Positions 1 through 6,071 of a stretch of 6,885 bases of DNA are shown here, piece by piece (position 1 is the first letter of the stretch; each line of letters starts with the position of its first letter). Made by a program: the position numbers and the translations under genes. The notes below the pieces were generated by a model. That model saw only the letters and a list, made by a program, of their open reading frames with translations. It ran no database searches and was not told where the DNA came from. The DNA is taken from the NCBI GenBank assembly GCA_030610965.1, contig JAUWQU010000203.1, positions 1 to 6,885 of the forward strand. Direction: 5' to 3'. The DNA comes from Phycisphaerae bacterium (GTDB lineage Bacteria; Planctomycetota; Phycisphaerae; SM23-33).

Positions 1-719
1 CTGCAGCGAATTCGCACCAGGCCGATCACCATGCGAATCGAGTCGCGCACCGCCCGGACCCGGCTGTCGGGGTCGTTGCACCACACGACGCCGACTTCCT
101 TGATCCGATAGCCCATCTTCCGGGCCAGCAGCAGCGCCTCGCAGTCGAAGGCGAAGCCGTCCTCCCGAACGCGGCGGAAGATGTCCTTGGCGCCGCGCCG
201 GCTGAAGAGCTTGAAACCGCACTGAGTGTCCTTGATGTCCCGGAGCATCAGCCTGCGCCGCAGGCCGCGCATCAGCAGGCCCATGCCGTGGCGATGGCGA
301 GGCTGACGCCGGGTAATCACCGACTCGTCCATGTCGCGCGAACCGATGACCACGTCGTAGCCGTCGCTCAGATACGGCGCGACCTTGGCCAACTCGTGGA
401 TCGGCGTGGACTGGTCCGTGTCGGTCATGAGCATCATCTGCCCACGCGCCTTGCGCATGCCCCGCCGCACACTGTAGCCCTTGCCGCGATTGACGCGGTT
501 GCGGATCAGCCGAATCGCCAGCGGGCCCGGATCGAACGCCCTGGCCACGGCGGCGGTGTCGTCCGTCGAGCCGTCATCGACAATGATGATCTCAATCGTC
601 ATGGGCGACGACTCGAAGTGACGCTTCAGTTGGCCCAGGGCCAACCCCAGCCGTCGGTCCTCATTAAAGGCCGGCATGATGATGGAAAGCTGCGGATCCG
701 GGGTATCGGTATTCGTCAT
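1..719 (-). CDS. Family 2 glycosyltransferase, dolichyl-phosphate glucosyl/mannosyltransferase type (C-terminus cut by window edge)
   Basis: Likely transfers a sugar from a nucleotide sugar to a polyprenyl phosphate at the inner face of the membrane. I translated 239 residues from the ATG at 719 to the left edge without meeting a stop. Visible GT-A motifs in order are LSIIMPAFNE (11-20), VDDGSTDDT (47-55), NRGKG (77-81), the metal/nucleotide DxD as TDTD (99-102), GSRD (126-129), DTQCGFKLF (164-172), FDCEALLLA (191-199) and VVWCNDPDSRVR (211-222). DTQCGFK and the W-x(6)-SRVR ending are typical of the ALG5/DPM1-like branch rather than chain-extending GT2 enzymes. Members of about 240-260 residues without membrane segments are common, so only a short tail is probably missing. 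No good Shine-Dalgarno precedes the ATG, but it sits just before the conserved first strand and no other start fits better. It is divergent from the isomerase gene. Donor and acceptor cannot be read from the sequence. Confidence 0.93.
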   Translation of the reverse strand, partial: MTNTDTPDPQLSIIMPAFNEDRRLGLALGQLKRHFESSPMTIEIIIVDDGSTDDTAAVARAFDPGPLAIRLIRNRVNRGKGYSVRRGMRKARGQMMLMTDTDQSTPIHELAKVAPYLSDGYDVVIGSRDMDESVITRRQPRHRHGMGLLMRGLRRRLMLRDIKDTQCGFKLFSRRGAKDIFRRVREDGFAFDCEALLLARKMGYRIKEVGVVWCNDPDSRVRAVRDSIRMVIGLVRIRC

Positions 720-781
720 TCTGTTGCCAAAAGAAGCCAGTAGGAGTTAGTGGACAGGGAGTAGGAAAAAGCCGTTGCAAG

Positions 782-803
782 CCCAGGGATACCAATCCCT
801 GGG
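782..803. repeat. Perfect inverted repeat, 9-bp arms with 4-nt loop
   Basis: CCCAGGGAT (782-790) and ATCCCTGGG (795-803) are exact reverse complements around the loop ACCA. The repeat lies 63 bp upstream of the glycosyltransferase start, on its leader side, and more than 200 bp from the isomerase start. In the leftward direction a short T run (TTTTT) comes about a dozen bases after the stem, too far for a canonical intrinsic terminator. It could be an operator for a dimeric regulator, a leader hairpin acting as attenuator, or a chance palindrome. No function can be assigned from sequence. Confidence 0.6.
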
Positions 804-980
804 ATCGGAAGCAGCGTCTTTTCATGTTTTCGGGTAAATCGAAGGTTCATGTTGGGCCGCTTTGAAGATCGGCACTAGACCATGCCGCCTCTTAGTAAAA
901 CCCGCAAGCCCCCGATCCGCACCGCGCGTATTACGCGACCAAGGCAAAATCGCATCAGTCGCGCCGCGCAAGATGATCCA

Positions 981-1010
981 TTGTCAGGCCGGGGCCGTTG
1001 CTGGTATCAT
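981..1010 (+). promoter_or_regulatory. Candidate housekeeping-type promoter for the isomerase gene, with extended -10
   Basis: A -35 box TTGTCA (981-986, 5 of 6 to consensus) and a -10 box TATCAT (1005-1010, 5 of 6) are separated by 18 bp. TG at 1002-1003 plus one base gives an extended -10 (TGnTATCAT). The predicted transcription start near 1017 leaves a leader of under 30 nt ending in the Shine-Dalgarno at 1032-1038. That position independently supports the start at 1045 over the upstream in-frame ATG at 862. Confidence 0.6.
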
Positions 1011-1031
1011 GCCGCTGGTCAACATACCATT

Positions 1032-1038
1032 AGAGGAG
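1032..1038 (+). promoter_or_regulatory. Ribosome binding site that fixes the isomerase start
   Basis: AGAGGAG ends 6 nt before the ATG at 1045. The frame stays open upstream to an ATG at 862, but that ATG has no such site and the extension would bury the signal peptide. The start at 1045 (or the second ATG at 1048) is therefore preferred. Confidence 0.85.
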
Positions 1039-1044
1039 AACAAA

Positions 1045-1929
1045 ATGATGCGAAACAGGAGACTGGCAATGGGCGTTCTGATAGCCACCGCGTCGTGGTT
1101 TTTCGGCGCCGTTATCGGCCGGGGTGCCCAGGAAGTGCCCGGGCCGGAGTTTCAGGCTGCCGGCTCGCCGGACGCCGAGAAGCTCGGCTGGCGACTGGCG
1201 ACGCAGGCGTGGACCTTCAACGGGGTGACGTTTTTCGACGCCATCGACAAGACGGCCGCGATCGGCGTCAAGTACATCGAGGCCTTCCCCGGCCAGAAGG
1301 TCAGCAAGGACATCGCCGACAAGATGGGCCCAGCCATGAAGGCCGAGACCATCGAGGCGGTCAAGGCAAAGCTGAAGGCAAAGCACGTCACGCTCGTTAA
1401 CTTCGGCGTCACGGGCATCCCGGGCAAGGAAGCCGACGCCCGGAAGTTCTTCGACTGGGCCAAGGTAATGGGGCTCGAGACGATCGTCACCGAGTCCAAC
1501 CCGGACTTCCTGGACAAACTCTGCAACGAGTACGGCATCAGTGCCGCATTCCACAATCATCCGCACTCCTGGCCGCCCGATAAGGTCCTCGCCGCGTGCA
1601 AGGGCAAGAGCAGCCGAATGGGCGCCTGCGCCGATACAGGCCATTGGATGCGAAGGAACATCAAGCCCCTCGACGGCGTCAAGACGCTCAAGGGCAAGAT
1701 CGTCTCGTTCCACTTCAAGGACCTCAATAAGTTCGGCGGGGGCCACGACGTGCCCTGGGGCACCGGCAAGGGCGACCTCAAGGCCGTGCTGGCCGAACTG
1801 CACGCCCAGGGCTTCAAGGGCGTTTTCTCCATCGAGTACGAGTACAAGTACTCCCTGGCCGACCTGGCCAAGTGCGCGGCGTTCTTCAACGACACAGCCA
1901 AGGCAATAGCAGCCGAACAAGGAAAATAG
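1045..1929 (+). CDS. Exported sugar phosphate isomerase/epimerase-like TIM barrel (xylose isomerase-like, AP_endonuc_2 fold)
   Basis: A 294-residue protein of the xylose isomerase-like TIM-barrel superfamily, whose members isomerise or epimerise sugars at a metal centre. An N-terminal signal follows MMRNRR: a hydrophobic stretch of roughly residues 8-24, with likely cleavage near GRGA-Q (about 26-29). Barrel markers in order are YIEAF (E79), VNFGVTG after strand 3, E150 in VTESN, AFHNHPHSW (H170, N171, H172), CADTGHW (D197, H200), VSFHFKDLN (H223, K225, D226) and FSIEYEY (E264). E150, D197, H223 and E264 are the plausible metal ligands. The D-x2-H arrangement and the 26-residue gap from D197 to H223 resemble the epimerase branch of the family. 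Length is normal for the family plus a leader. Exported members are frequent in Planctomycetota and Bacteroidota near sugar catabolism genes. Here the only same-strand neighbour is an M24 peptidase 82 bp downstream. The substrate is unknown and an inactive or lyase role is possible. Confidence 0.9.
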   Translation: MMRNRRLAMGVLIATASWFFGAVIGRGAQEVPGPEFQAAGSPDAEKLGWRLATQAWTFNGVTFFDAIDKTAAIGVKYIEAFPGQKVSKDIADKMGPAMKAETIEAVKAKLKAKHVTLVNFGVTGIPGKEADARKFFDWAKVMGLETIVTESNPDFLDKLCNEYGISAAFHNHPHSWPPDKVLAACKGKSSRMGACADTGHWMRRNIKPLDGVKTLKGKIVSFHFKDLNKFGGGHDVPWGTGKGDLKAVLAELHAQGFKGVFSIEYEYKYSLADLAKCAAFFNDTAKAIAAEQGK

Positions 1930-1946
1930 CCTCTTCGTCACATCCG

Positions 1947-1961
1947 GCCCTGAGGCAGGGC
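1947..1961 (+). repeat. Short GC hairpin after the isomerase stop
   Basis: GCCCTG (1947-1952) and CAGGGC (1956-1961) form a 6-bp stem with a 3-nt AGG loop, 18 bp after the isomerase stop. No T run follows, so it is a weak terminator at best. It may be an mRNA 3'-end or processing structure between two co-transcribed genes, or chance in GC-rich DNA. Confidence 0.3.
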
Positions 1962-2011
1962 TATTCGGCCTGAAAGGCTGCGGTCTGTCTGCCCGCAGAG
2001 AGGAATGACCC

Positions 2012-3187
2012 ATGCCCATAAGTGACTTCAGCGACCTGAAACCGATGACCGACGGCATCGCCCCGATCACCGTCGCCGAGCGTGAAGGCCGCATCGAGAA
2101 GGCCCGCCGGCTGATGGTCGAGGCCGGCATCGACGCGATCTACCTCGAAGGCGGCTCGAGCTTGCTGTACTTCACCGGCCTGCGCTGGGGCCTCAGCGAG
2201 CGGATGACCGCGGCGATCATCCCGGCCGTCGGCGAGATCGCCTACGTCTGCCCGACCTTCGAGGAGGCCCGGCTGCGGGAGTCGCTGATAGTCGGCGACG
2301 ACGTGCGAACCTGGCAGGAGCACGAGAGCCCGTATGAGCGGGTGGCACAGATCCTTGCCGACCGCGGCGCCGCCGGCGGGCTCATCGGGATGGAGCAGCA
2401 GGTGCGGTTCTTCCTGTACGACGGCATTCGCGCCGCGGCGCCCGACGCCCGGTACATCAGCGCCGACTGCGTGACCGTCGGGTGCCGAGCCGTAAAGTCG
2501 CCCACTGAGATCGCCCTGATGCAGCGGGCCATGGACATTACCGTCGCGGCCTACAAGAAGGCGATATCCATGCTGGCCGAAGGCATGTCGCAGGATGACT
2601 GCCGCGCCAACGCGGCGGCGGCACACCGCGCGCTGGGCGCCGGCGGAGGGATCGACTTCCAGTTCGGCGCCGCCACCGCCTTCCCGCACGGCAGCCGCGA
2701 GCCGCAGAAGCTCACCGAAGGCGACGTGGTGCTCATGGACGGCGGATGCACGATCGAGGGCTACCATTCCGACATCAGCCGGTCGATCATCTTCGGCGAG
2801 CCCACGCGGCGGCAGCGGGATATCTGGGAACTGGAGAAACGCGCCCAGGCCGCCGGATTCGCCGCGGCCCGGATCGGCTCGCCCTGCGAGGCCGTAGACG
2901 CCGCGGCCCGCAAGGTCATCACCGACGCGGGCTTCGGGCCCGACTACGAAGTGCCCGGCCTGCCCCACCGCACCGGCCACGGGATCGGCCTGGACGTACA
3001 CGAGCCGGAGAACATGGTCCGCGGCAATACCACGCCACTGGCGCCGGGCATGTGCTTCACCAACGAGCCGATGATCGCCATCTACGGCGAGTTCGGCATC
3101 CGCCTGGAGGATTGCGTCCACATCACCGAAGACGGCCCGCGCTGGTTCACCGAGCCCAGCCCGTCGATCGAGAAGCCTTTCGTGTAG
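2012..3187 (+). CDS. M24 family metallopeptidase, Xaa-Pro dipeptidase/aminopeptidase type (creatinase fold)
   Basis: A cytoplasmic 391-residue peptidase, the usual length, expected to remove N-terminal residues next to proline or split Xaa-Pro dipeptides. The N-terminal creatinase-like domain spans about residues 20-155 (IDAIYLEGGSSLLYFTGLRW), followed by the pita-bread catalytic domain from about 170. All five dinuclear metal ligands are present: D243 (LMDGG), D254 (HSDISRS, 11 residues later as expected), H323 (HRTGHGIG), E352 (TNEPM) and E366 (IRLED). The active-site histidines H226 (FPHGS) and H330 (DVHEP) are also there. The HRTGHGIG form is typical of prolidase/aminopeptidase P relatives and argues against methionine aminopeptidase. 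AGAGAGGA at 1997-2004 lies 7 nt before the ATG and fixes the start. There is no signal peptide. It follows the isomerase by 82 bp in the same direction, with no clear promoter between, so co-transcription is plausible. Exact specificity, or a creatinase-like activity, cannot be settled from sequence. Confidence 0.93.
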   Translation: MPISDFSDLKPMTDGIAPITVAEREGRIEKARRLMVEAGIDAIYLEGGSSLLYFTGLRWGLSERMTAAIIPAVGEIAYVCPTFEEARLRESLIVGDDVRTWQEHESPYERVAQILADRGAAGGLIGMEQQVRFFLYDGIRAAAPDARYISADCVTVGCRAVKSPTEIALMQRAMDITVAAYKKAISMLAEGMSQDDCRANAAAAHRALGAGGGIDFQFGAATAFPHGSREPQKLTEGDVVLMDGGCTIEGYHSDISRSIIFGEPTRRQRDIWELEKRAQAAGFAAARIGSPCEAVDAAARKVITDAGFGPDYEVPGLPHRTGHGIGLDVHEPENMVRGNTTPLAPGMCFTNEPMIAIYGEFGIRLEDCVHITEDGPRWFTEPSPSIEKPFV

Positions 3188-3213
3188 AGCATCCGTTTTC
3201 CACGCAAGGCCGT

Positions 3214-3245
3214 CCGGCAGTTAATCGCTGCCGGCCCGTCGGGCC
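3214..3245. terminator. Overlapping GC hairpins between convergent genes, possible bidirectional terminator
   Basis: CCGGCAG (3214-3220) pairs with CTGCCGG (3228-3234) around a 7-nt loop. GGCCC (3233-3237) pairs with GGGCC (3241-3245) around a 3-nt loop. The two stems share bases 3233-3234, so both cannot form fully at once. They sit in the 76-bp gap between the M24 peptidase stop (plus strand) and the lipoprotein peptidase stop (minus strand), where a terminator for both is expected. Neither side has a strong T run, so factor-dependent termination or simple 3'-end protection is possible. Confidence 0.45.
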
Positions 3246-3263
3246 TCAAGACAGCGCCCGCCG

Positions 3264-4259
3264 TCATCGCTCGAACTTGAGCGTCATTACCCACGCAAGG
3301 AACGCGGGCTCGATGTCGGAGATCTTCCGGCCGAAGATGTGCTCGACGGCTCGGACGTCGGCGTCGTCGCCTTTTGCGTGCTCGCGGAAGTACCGGTAGA
3401 ACTTCACCAGCAGCCCCTTGTGCTGCATGTACATCACGAAGTAGCGGGCCTGGGCGTAGTTGATGCCCTGAAGCGGGCCGTAGAAGTCGCGCCGGGTGAC
3501 AAGCTCGGCCAGCGGGCGCAGCGTCTTGGCCTTGATCGCGCCTTGAAGGGCCGGCAGGCGCCAGTTGGGCAGGCCCGTTATGCCCGCCTCCGCCACCTGG
3601 CACTGTTCGTGCAGGCTGGCAAGGCCCTCGTTGAACCACGTCGGCGGGTTCGGGAAGTCGTAGACTATCAGCGCGTGGGTGAGCTCGTGAACCAGCGTGC
3701 CGCCGCCGGTGTTGATGTTCATCACCATCGTCCGCCTGGCCGGGGTGTAATAGCCGTAGTAAGGCGCCCCGCCGGAGGGATAGTCCTTGCGGGCATGGAG
3801 CTTGTAGTTATCCGCGCCGGCGAAAAGCAGCGTGGTGATGACCTTGTCGGGCTTCTTGTCGAAGTAGGCCGTCCACATCGCCCTGGCCGGGCGGACAACC
3901 GACCACTTGGCGTGGGAGTCCAGCTTCGCCTCGGACATGTCCCCGGCGATCACGAACGGCGGATGCACGACCACCTTGAGCTTCCGGCCGTACTGGCGAC
4001 GGATGTCGTCGGCCTTCTTGCCGCACAGGGCCGCCAGCTCGGCCGATGGGTATTTCGCGGTCGCCGGCTGGGCCGGTGCAGCGGCCGGGGCGGGAGCGTT
4101 TACCGGCACGGCCCGCTGAGCCGAGGCATTGGCTGCGCCGGCGGCCGGGGCGGGAGAGCCCGCGGCGGGCTGTGTTTGAGCCGGCGAATTGGCGGGCGCG
4201 TCAGTCTGGCCCGCACAGGCTGTAGCGAGCACGGCCGCGCACAGAATCCACTGCTTCAT
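3264..4259 (-). CDS. Probable lipoprotein with an HExxH (peptidase MA-like) metallopeptidase domain
   Basis: A 331-residue exported protein. The N-terminus MKQWILCAAVLATACAGQ is a short signal with a lipobox-like ATAC. Lipidation at C15 is plausible, although Ala at -3 is not the favoured residue and ordinary signal-peptidase cleavage is an alternative. Residues 17-68 are a low-complexity Ala/Pro/Gln linker. The globular domain starts near KYPSAEL (69-75). The zinc motif HELTH is at 191-195 after MNINTGGGTLV, with the third ligand E211 in WFNEGLASLHE, as in gluzincins of the peptidase MA-like group. The rest (about 220-331) is helical and rich in aromatic and basic residues. The substrate is unknown; cell-envelope proteolysis is the simplest reading. 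CACCTCT at 4267-4273 gives a Shine-Dalgarno AGAGGTG 7 nt before the chosen ATG. The frame stays open upstream into the sigma gene, but that start would bury the signal. It lies 55 bp downstream of the sigma gene on the same strand, so the two are probably one operon. Confidence 0.85.
   Translation of the reverse strand: MKQWILCAAVLATACAGQTDAPANSPAQTQPAAGSPAPAAGAANASAQRAVPVNAPAPAAAPAQPATAKYPSAELAALCGKKADDIRRQYGRKLKVVVHPPFVIAGDMSEAKLDSHAKWSVVRPARAMWTAYFDKKPDKVITTLLFAGADNYKLHARKDYPSGGAPYYGYYTPARRTMVMNINTGGGTLVHELTHALIVYDFPNPPTWFNEGLASLHEQCQVAEAGITGLPNWRLPALQGAIKAKTLRPLAELVTRRDFYGPLQGINYAQARYFVMYMQHKGLLVKFYRYFREHAKGDDADVRAVEHIFGRKISDIEPAFLAWVMTLKFER
4081..4156. repeat. 16-bp direct repeat in the Ala/Pro linker of the lipoprotein peptidase
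   Basis: GCGGCCGGGGCGGGAG occurs exactly at 4081-4096 and again at 4141-4156, 60 bp apart. Each copy encodes part of an APAPAA-type run in the linker (around residues 35-40 and 55-60). This is a normal product of slippage or duplication in low-complexity linker DNA and makes linker length prone to vary between strains. Confidence 0.7.
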
Positions 4260-4266
4260 TGCATAA

Positions 4267-4273
4267 CACCTCT
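4267..4273 (-). promoter_or_regulatory. Ribosome binding site that fixes the lipoprotein peptidase start
   Basis: AGAGGTG on the minus strand, 7 nt before the ATG at 4259. It lies in the 55-bp gap after the sigma gene stop and supports a separately translated gene rather than the longer open frame that overlaps the sigma coding region. Confidence 0.75.
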
Positions 4274-4314
4274 GCTCGTTGGACGCACCCGCCGGGGGGT
4301 TGGTTCCCTGCAAG

Positions 4315-6000
4315 TCACCACAGCAGGTCCGCTTTTTGGGGGCGGAGGATGCTGCGCAGCTTCTTGAGTGCCTGTATCTCGATCTGGCGGACACGTTCCT
4401 TGGAGATACCCAGGTGCCGCCCAAGCTGGTCGAACGTGACAGTCTGGCCTTGATCGTCCAGTCCGTAATGCTCGATGAGTATCGCCCGTTCACGGGGCTT
4501 TAGCTGCGCCAGGACCGCGTCGATGCTCTCGCGAAGCTCCGCCGGGTTGACTTCGTTGGGGTCGTAGATTTGCAGGCCGGCGGCTATGTCGAGGATTCCC
4601 TCATGCCCGGTGGCGAAGCGGTCGAGGTGGTATCGTTCTCGCGGCACGGACCGGGCGAAGTTGCGGATGATCGCCCACGAGGCGTAGGTCGAGAAGCGGT
4701 TGCCCCGCGAGTAGTCGAACTTTTCCACCGCCAGCATAAGCGAAACGTTGCCGTCGCTGATCAGCTCGAAGAGGTTCTGCGGGCCGCCGACGTGCTTCTT
4801 CGCGATCGACACCACCAGCCGCAGGTTGGCTCGCACGATCTTGTTCTTGGTCACGTTGGCCTGGAGCAGCAACTGCTCTATCTCGCGAAGCTGGGCGGTG
4901 CGCAGGCGGTTAAGGTCGAGCCTGCGGCGGAGTTTGTCGGCCTTGTACTTCAGGTAGTTGTACAGCCGGAACAGGTCCCGCTCCTGCGCCACCAAGAGCA
5001 GGGGAACCTCGTAGAGGGCCTTGAGGTACGGCGGGAGGCTTCGGGGCATTGCGCTCGGCGTAAGGTCGCGCCCGTTGGCCTCGCGGCCCTGGGCCTCGCC
5101 CATGGCGGCGACGATCTGTTCGTCGGCGTTGGGCAGGTCGAACTGCGGGTTGTGGACGTACTTGATCGGTCGCTCGAGCAGTTGCCTGGCCCGCATCTCG
5201 CTGACGATCCGGTAGATGCTGCCTCGCGTCCGGTGATACTGCTTGGCGAAGGTCTGGATCGGCACGCCGCGGAGGAAGCCGCGGTAGATGGCCGTCTTCT
5301 CCTGCTCGCCAAGCCGGCTGGACAAGTGCGGGAAGACCGCCTCGCCGGGATGCTCGGCGTCGTGTTTGCGGATGGTGTAGCGAATGGTCTCCGCCGCCCT
5401 GCCCGTCCGACGGGAGAGGCGCTTGACGACGTCGCTGAGGCTGCACGAGCAGAAGCCCGCCATCCGCCGGGCGCGACGGATTATGTCCTGCCGCTGGGCC
5501 TTGGTCATCTGGGTGAATCGGCCCGAGCGAGCCACCTGCCCCCGGCGGTCGCCGACGAAACACCGCACGGAGCTTTCCAGAAACGCCACGCGCCGCCGCC
5601 CGTCCGGGAAGACGAGACGCCTCGCCGCAAGCCCCTGGCAACGCCAACGCTGGATCGTCTTTGTCGAAACGTTGAACCGCCGGGCCAGCGCCGGCGAGTC
5701 GTAGACGGGCTCGGGGTAGTCCTCCGTCGACAACTCGAAGCTGTCGCATATGTCGAGGATGAGACAAAGGAGGTCCTGCCGAAGCAACTTGCCAGCCATC
5801 GGCGAGCGGCCGGAAACGGCCGCCGGAGGACGATAGCCCGTAAGGCGGTAAACGACGAACTCGTAGGGATACTCGCGATCGGTCTGGATGATCTGGATCA
5901 ACCCCTCAGCCGCGTCTGCGTATCCCTTGCGGAGCCGCTTGAGCCCCGCAGTCAGCTCCGTGGCCAGGGCCTCCATGGGCTTGTTTGCATACTTATGCAT
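4315..6000 (-). CDS. Sigma-70 family RNA polymerase sigma factor with an N-terminal array of helix-turn-helix modules
   Basis: A 561-residue protein that should direct RNA polymerase to promoters. Sigma parts lie in the C-terminal half. Region 1.2 is about 322-360 (LPPYLKALYEVPLL). Region 2 is 384-465 (ANLRLVVSIAKKHVGG, LISDGNVSLMLAVEKFDYSRG, FSTYASWAIIRNFAR). Region 4 is 494-553 (LKPRERAILIEHYGL and the helix-turn-helix GISKERVRQIEIQALKKLR). No region 3 is recognisable between 465 and 490, and region 1.1 is absent. Instead about 320 residues precede region 1.2: a MerR-like helix-turn-helix at about 98-149 (SPALARRFNVSTKTIQRWR, then the wing-like FPDGRRRVAFLESSV) and two weaker helix-turn-helix-like segments at about 165-215 and 230-275 (PIQTFAKQYHRTRGSIYRIV). 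All six cysteines (79, 85, 121, 147, 184, 186) are in this extension. The start at 6000 has a modest GAGGG about 10 nt upstream; M9 is an alternative with no ribosome site. A promoter candidate lies at 6072-6100. Sigma-70 membership is certain; the sensory role of the N-terminus is inferred. Confidence 0.92.
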   Translation of the reverse strand: MHKYANKPMEALATELTAGLKRLRKGYADAAEGLIQIIQTDREYPYEFVVYRLTGYRPPAAVSGRSPMAGKLLRQDLLCLILDICDSFELSTEDYPEPVYDSPALARRFNVSTKTIQRWRCQGLAARRLVFPDGRRRVAFLESSVRCFVGDRRGQVARSGRFTQMTKAQRQDIIRRARRMAGFCSCSLSDVVKRLSRRTGRAAETIRYTIRKHDAEHPGEAVFPHLSSRLGEQEKTAIYRGFLRGVPIQTFAKQYHRTRGSIYRIVSEMRARQLLERPIKYVHNPQFDLPNADEQIVAAMGEAQGREANGRDLTPSAMPRSLPPYLKALYEVPLLLVAQERDLFRLYNYLKYKADKLRRRLDLNRLRTAQLREIEQLLLQANVTKNKIVRANLRLVVSIAKKHVGGPQNLFELISDGNVSLMLAVEKFDYSRGNRFSTYASWAIIRNFARSVPRERYHLDRFATGHEGILDIAAGLQIYDPNEVNPAELRESIDAVLAQLKPRERAILIEHYGLDDQGQTVTFDQLGRHLGISKERVRQIEIQALKKLRSILRPQKADLLW

Positions 6001-6021
6001 CCGACGGCGCCCTCACCCGAC

Positions 6022-6035
6022 GGCCGAAAACGGCC
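6022..6035 (-). repeat. Small hairpin in the predicted leader of the sigma gene
   Basis: GGCCG (6022-6026) and CGGCC (6031-6035) form a 5-bp stem with an AAAA loop (TTTT on the transcribed strand). It lies about 20 nt upstream of the sigma start codon, just before the weak Shine-Dalgarno. It may tune ribosome access, but a stem this short is common by chance at this GC content. Confidence 0.3.
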
Positions 6036-6071
6036 CCGATCGAACCGCTTACAGCCATCGGTTACACCTAC

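Larger units (their letters stand above)
720..1044. other. Divergent intergenic region between the glycosyltransferase and isomerase genes
   Basis: This 325-bp stretch separates two divergently transcribed genes. It holds a perfect 9-bp inverted repeat at 782-803 and a good rightward promoter at 981-1010 followed by a Shine-Dalgarno at 1032-1038. It is visibly less GC-rich than the flanking genes around 720-860, as expected for regulatory DNA. Open frames through it (one runs in-frame with the isomerase from 862) have no conserved protein features. No convincing leftward -35/-10 pair was found for the glycosyltransferase. Confidence 0.7.

Noticed and set aside
1..15. Adjacent PstI and EcoRI-like sites at the left edge suggesting vector or linker
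   Set aside because: The glycosyltransferase frame and family motifs run straight through these bases to the edge, so they are ordinary coding sequence.
288..743. A 151-codon plus-strand frame at the left end
   Set aside because: It is antisense to the glycosyltransferase, whose GT2 motifs are unmistakable on the minus strand.
862..1044. N-terminal extension of the isomerase from an ATG at 862
   Set aside because: It lacks a ribosome site, crosses the extended -10 promoter at 981-1010 and would place 61 non-conserved residues before the signal peptide. AGAGGAG at 1032-1038 fits the ATG at 1045.
1030..2130. A 366-codon minus-strand frame opposite the isomerase and the start of the peptidase
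   Set aside because: It overlaps two real genes on the other strand, including their ribosome sites, and shows no domain signal.
1961..3121. A 386-codon minus-strand frame opposite the M24 peptidase
   Set aside because: The plus strand encodes all five M24 metal ligands in order. The antisense product is compositionally odd (rich in G, A, V, D, R) and has no family features.
3339..4367. A 342-codon plus-strand frame opposite the lipoprotein peptidase
   Set aside because: The minus strand has a signal peptide, HELTH motif and Shine-Dalgarno. The plus-strand frame is its shadow.
4260..4493. Longer version of the lipoprotein peptidase starting inside the sigma gene
   Set aside because: It overlaps sigma region 4 coding sequence in another frame and would hide the signal peptide. 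A Shine-Dalgarno sits directly before the ATG at 4259.
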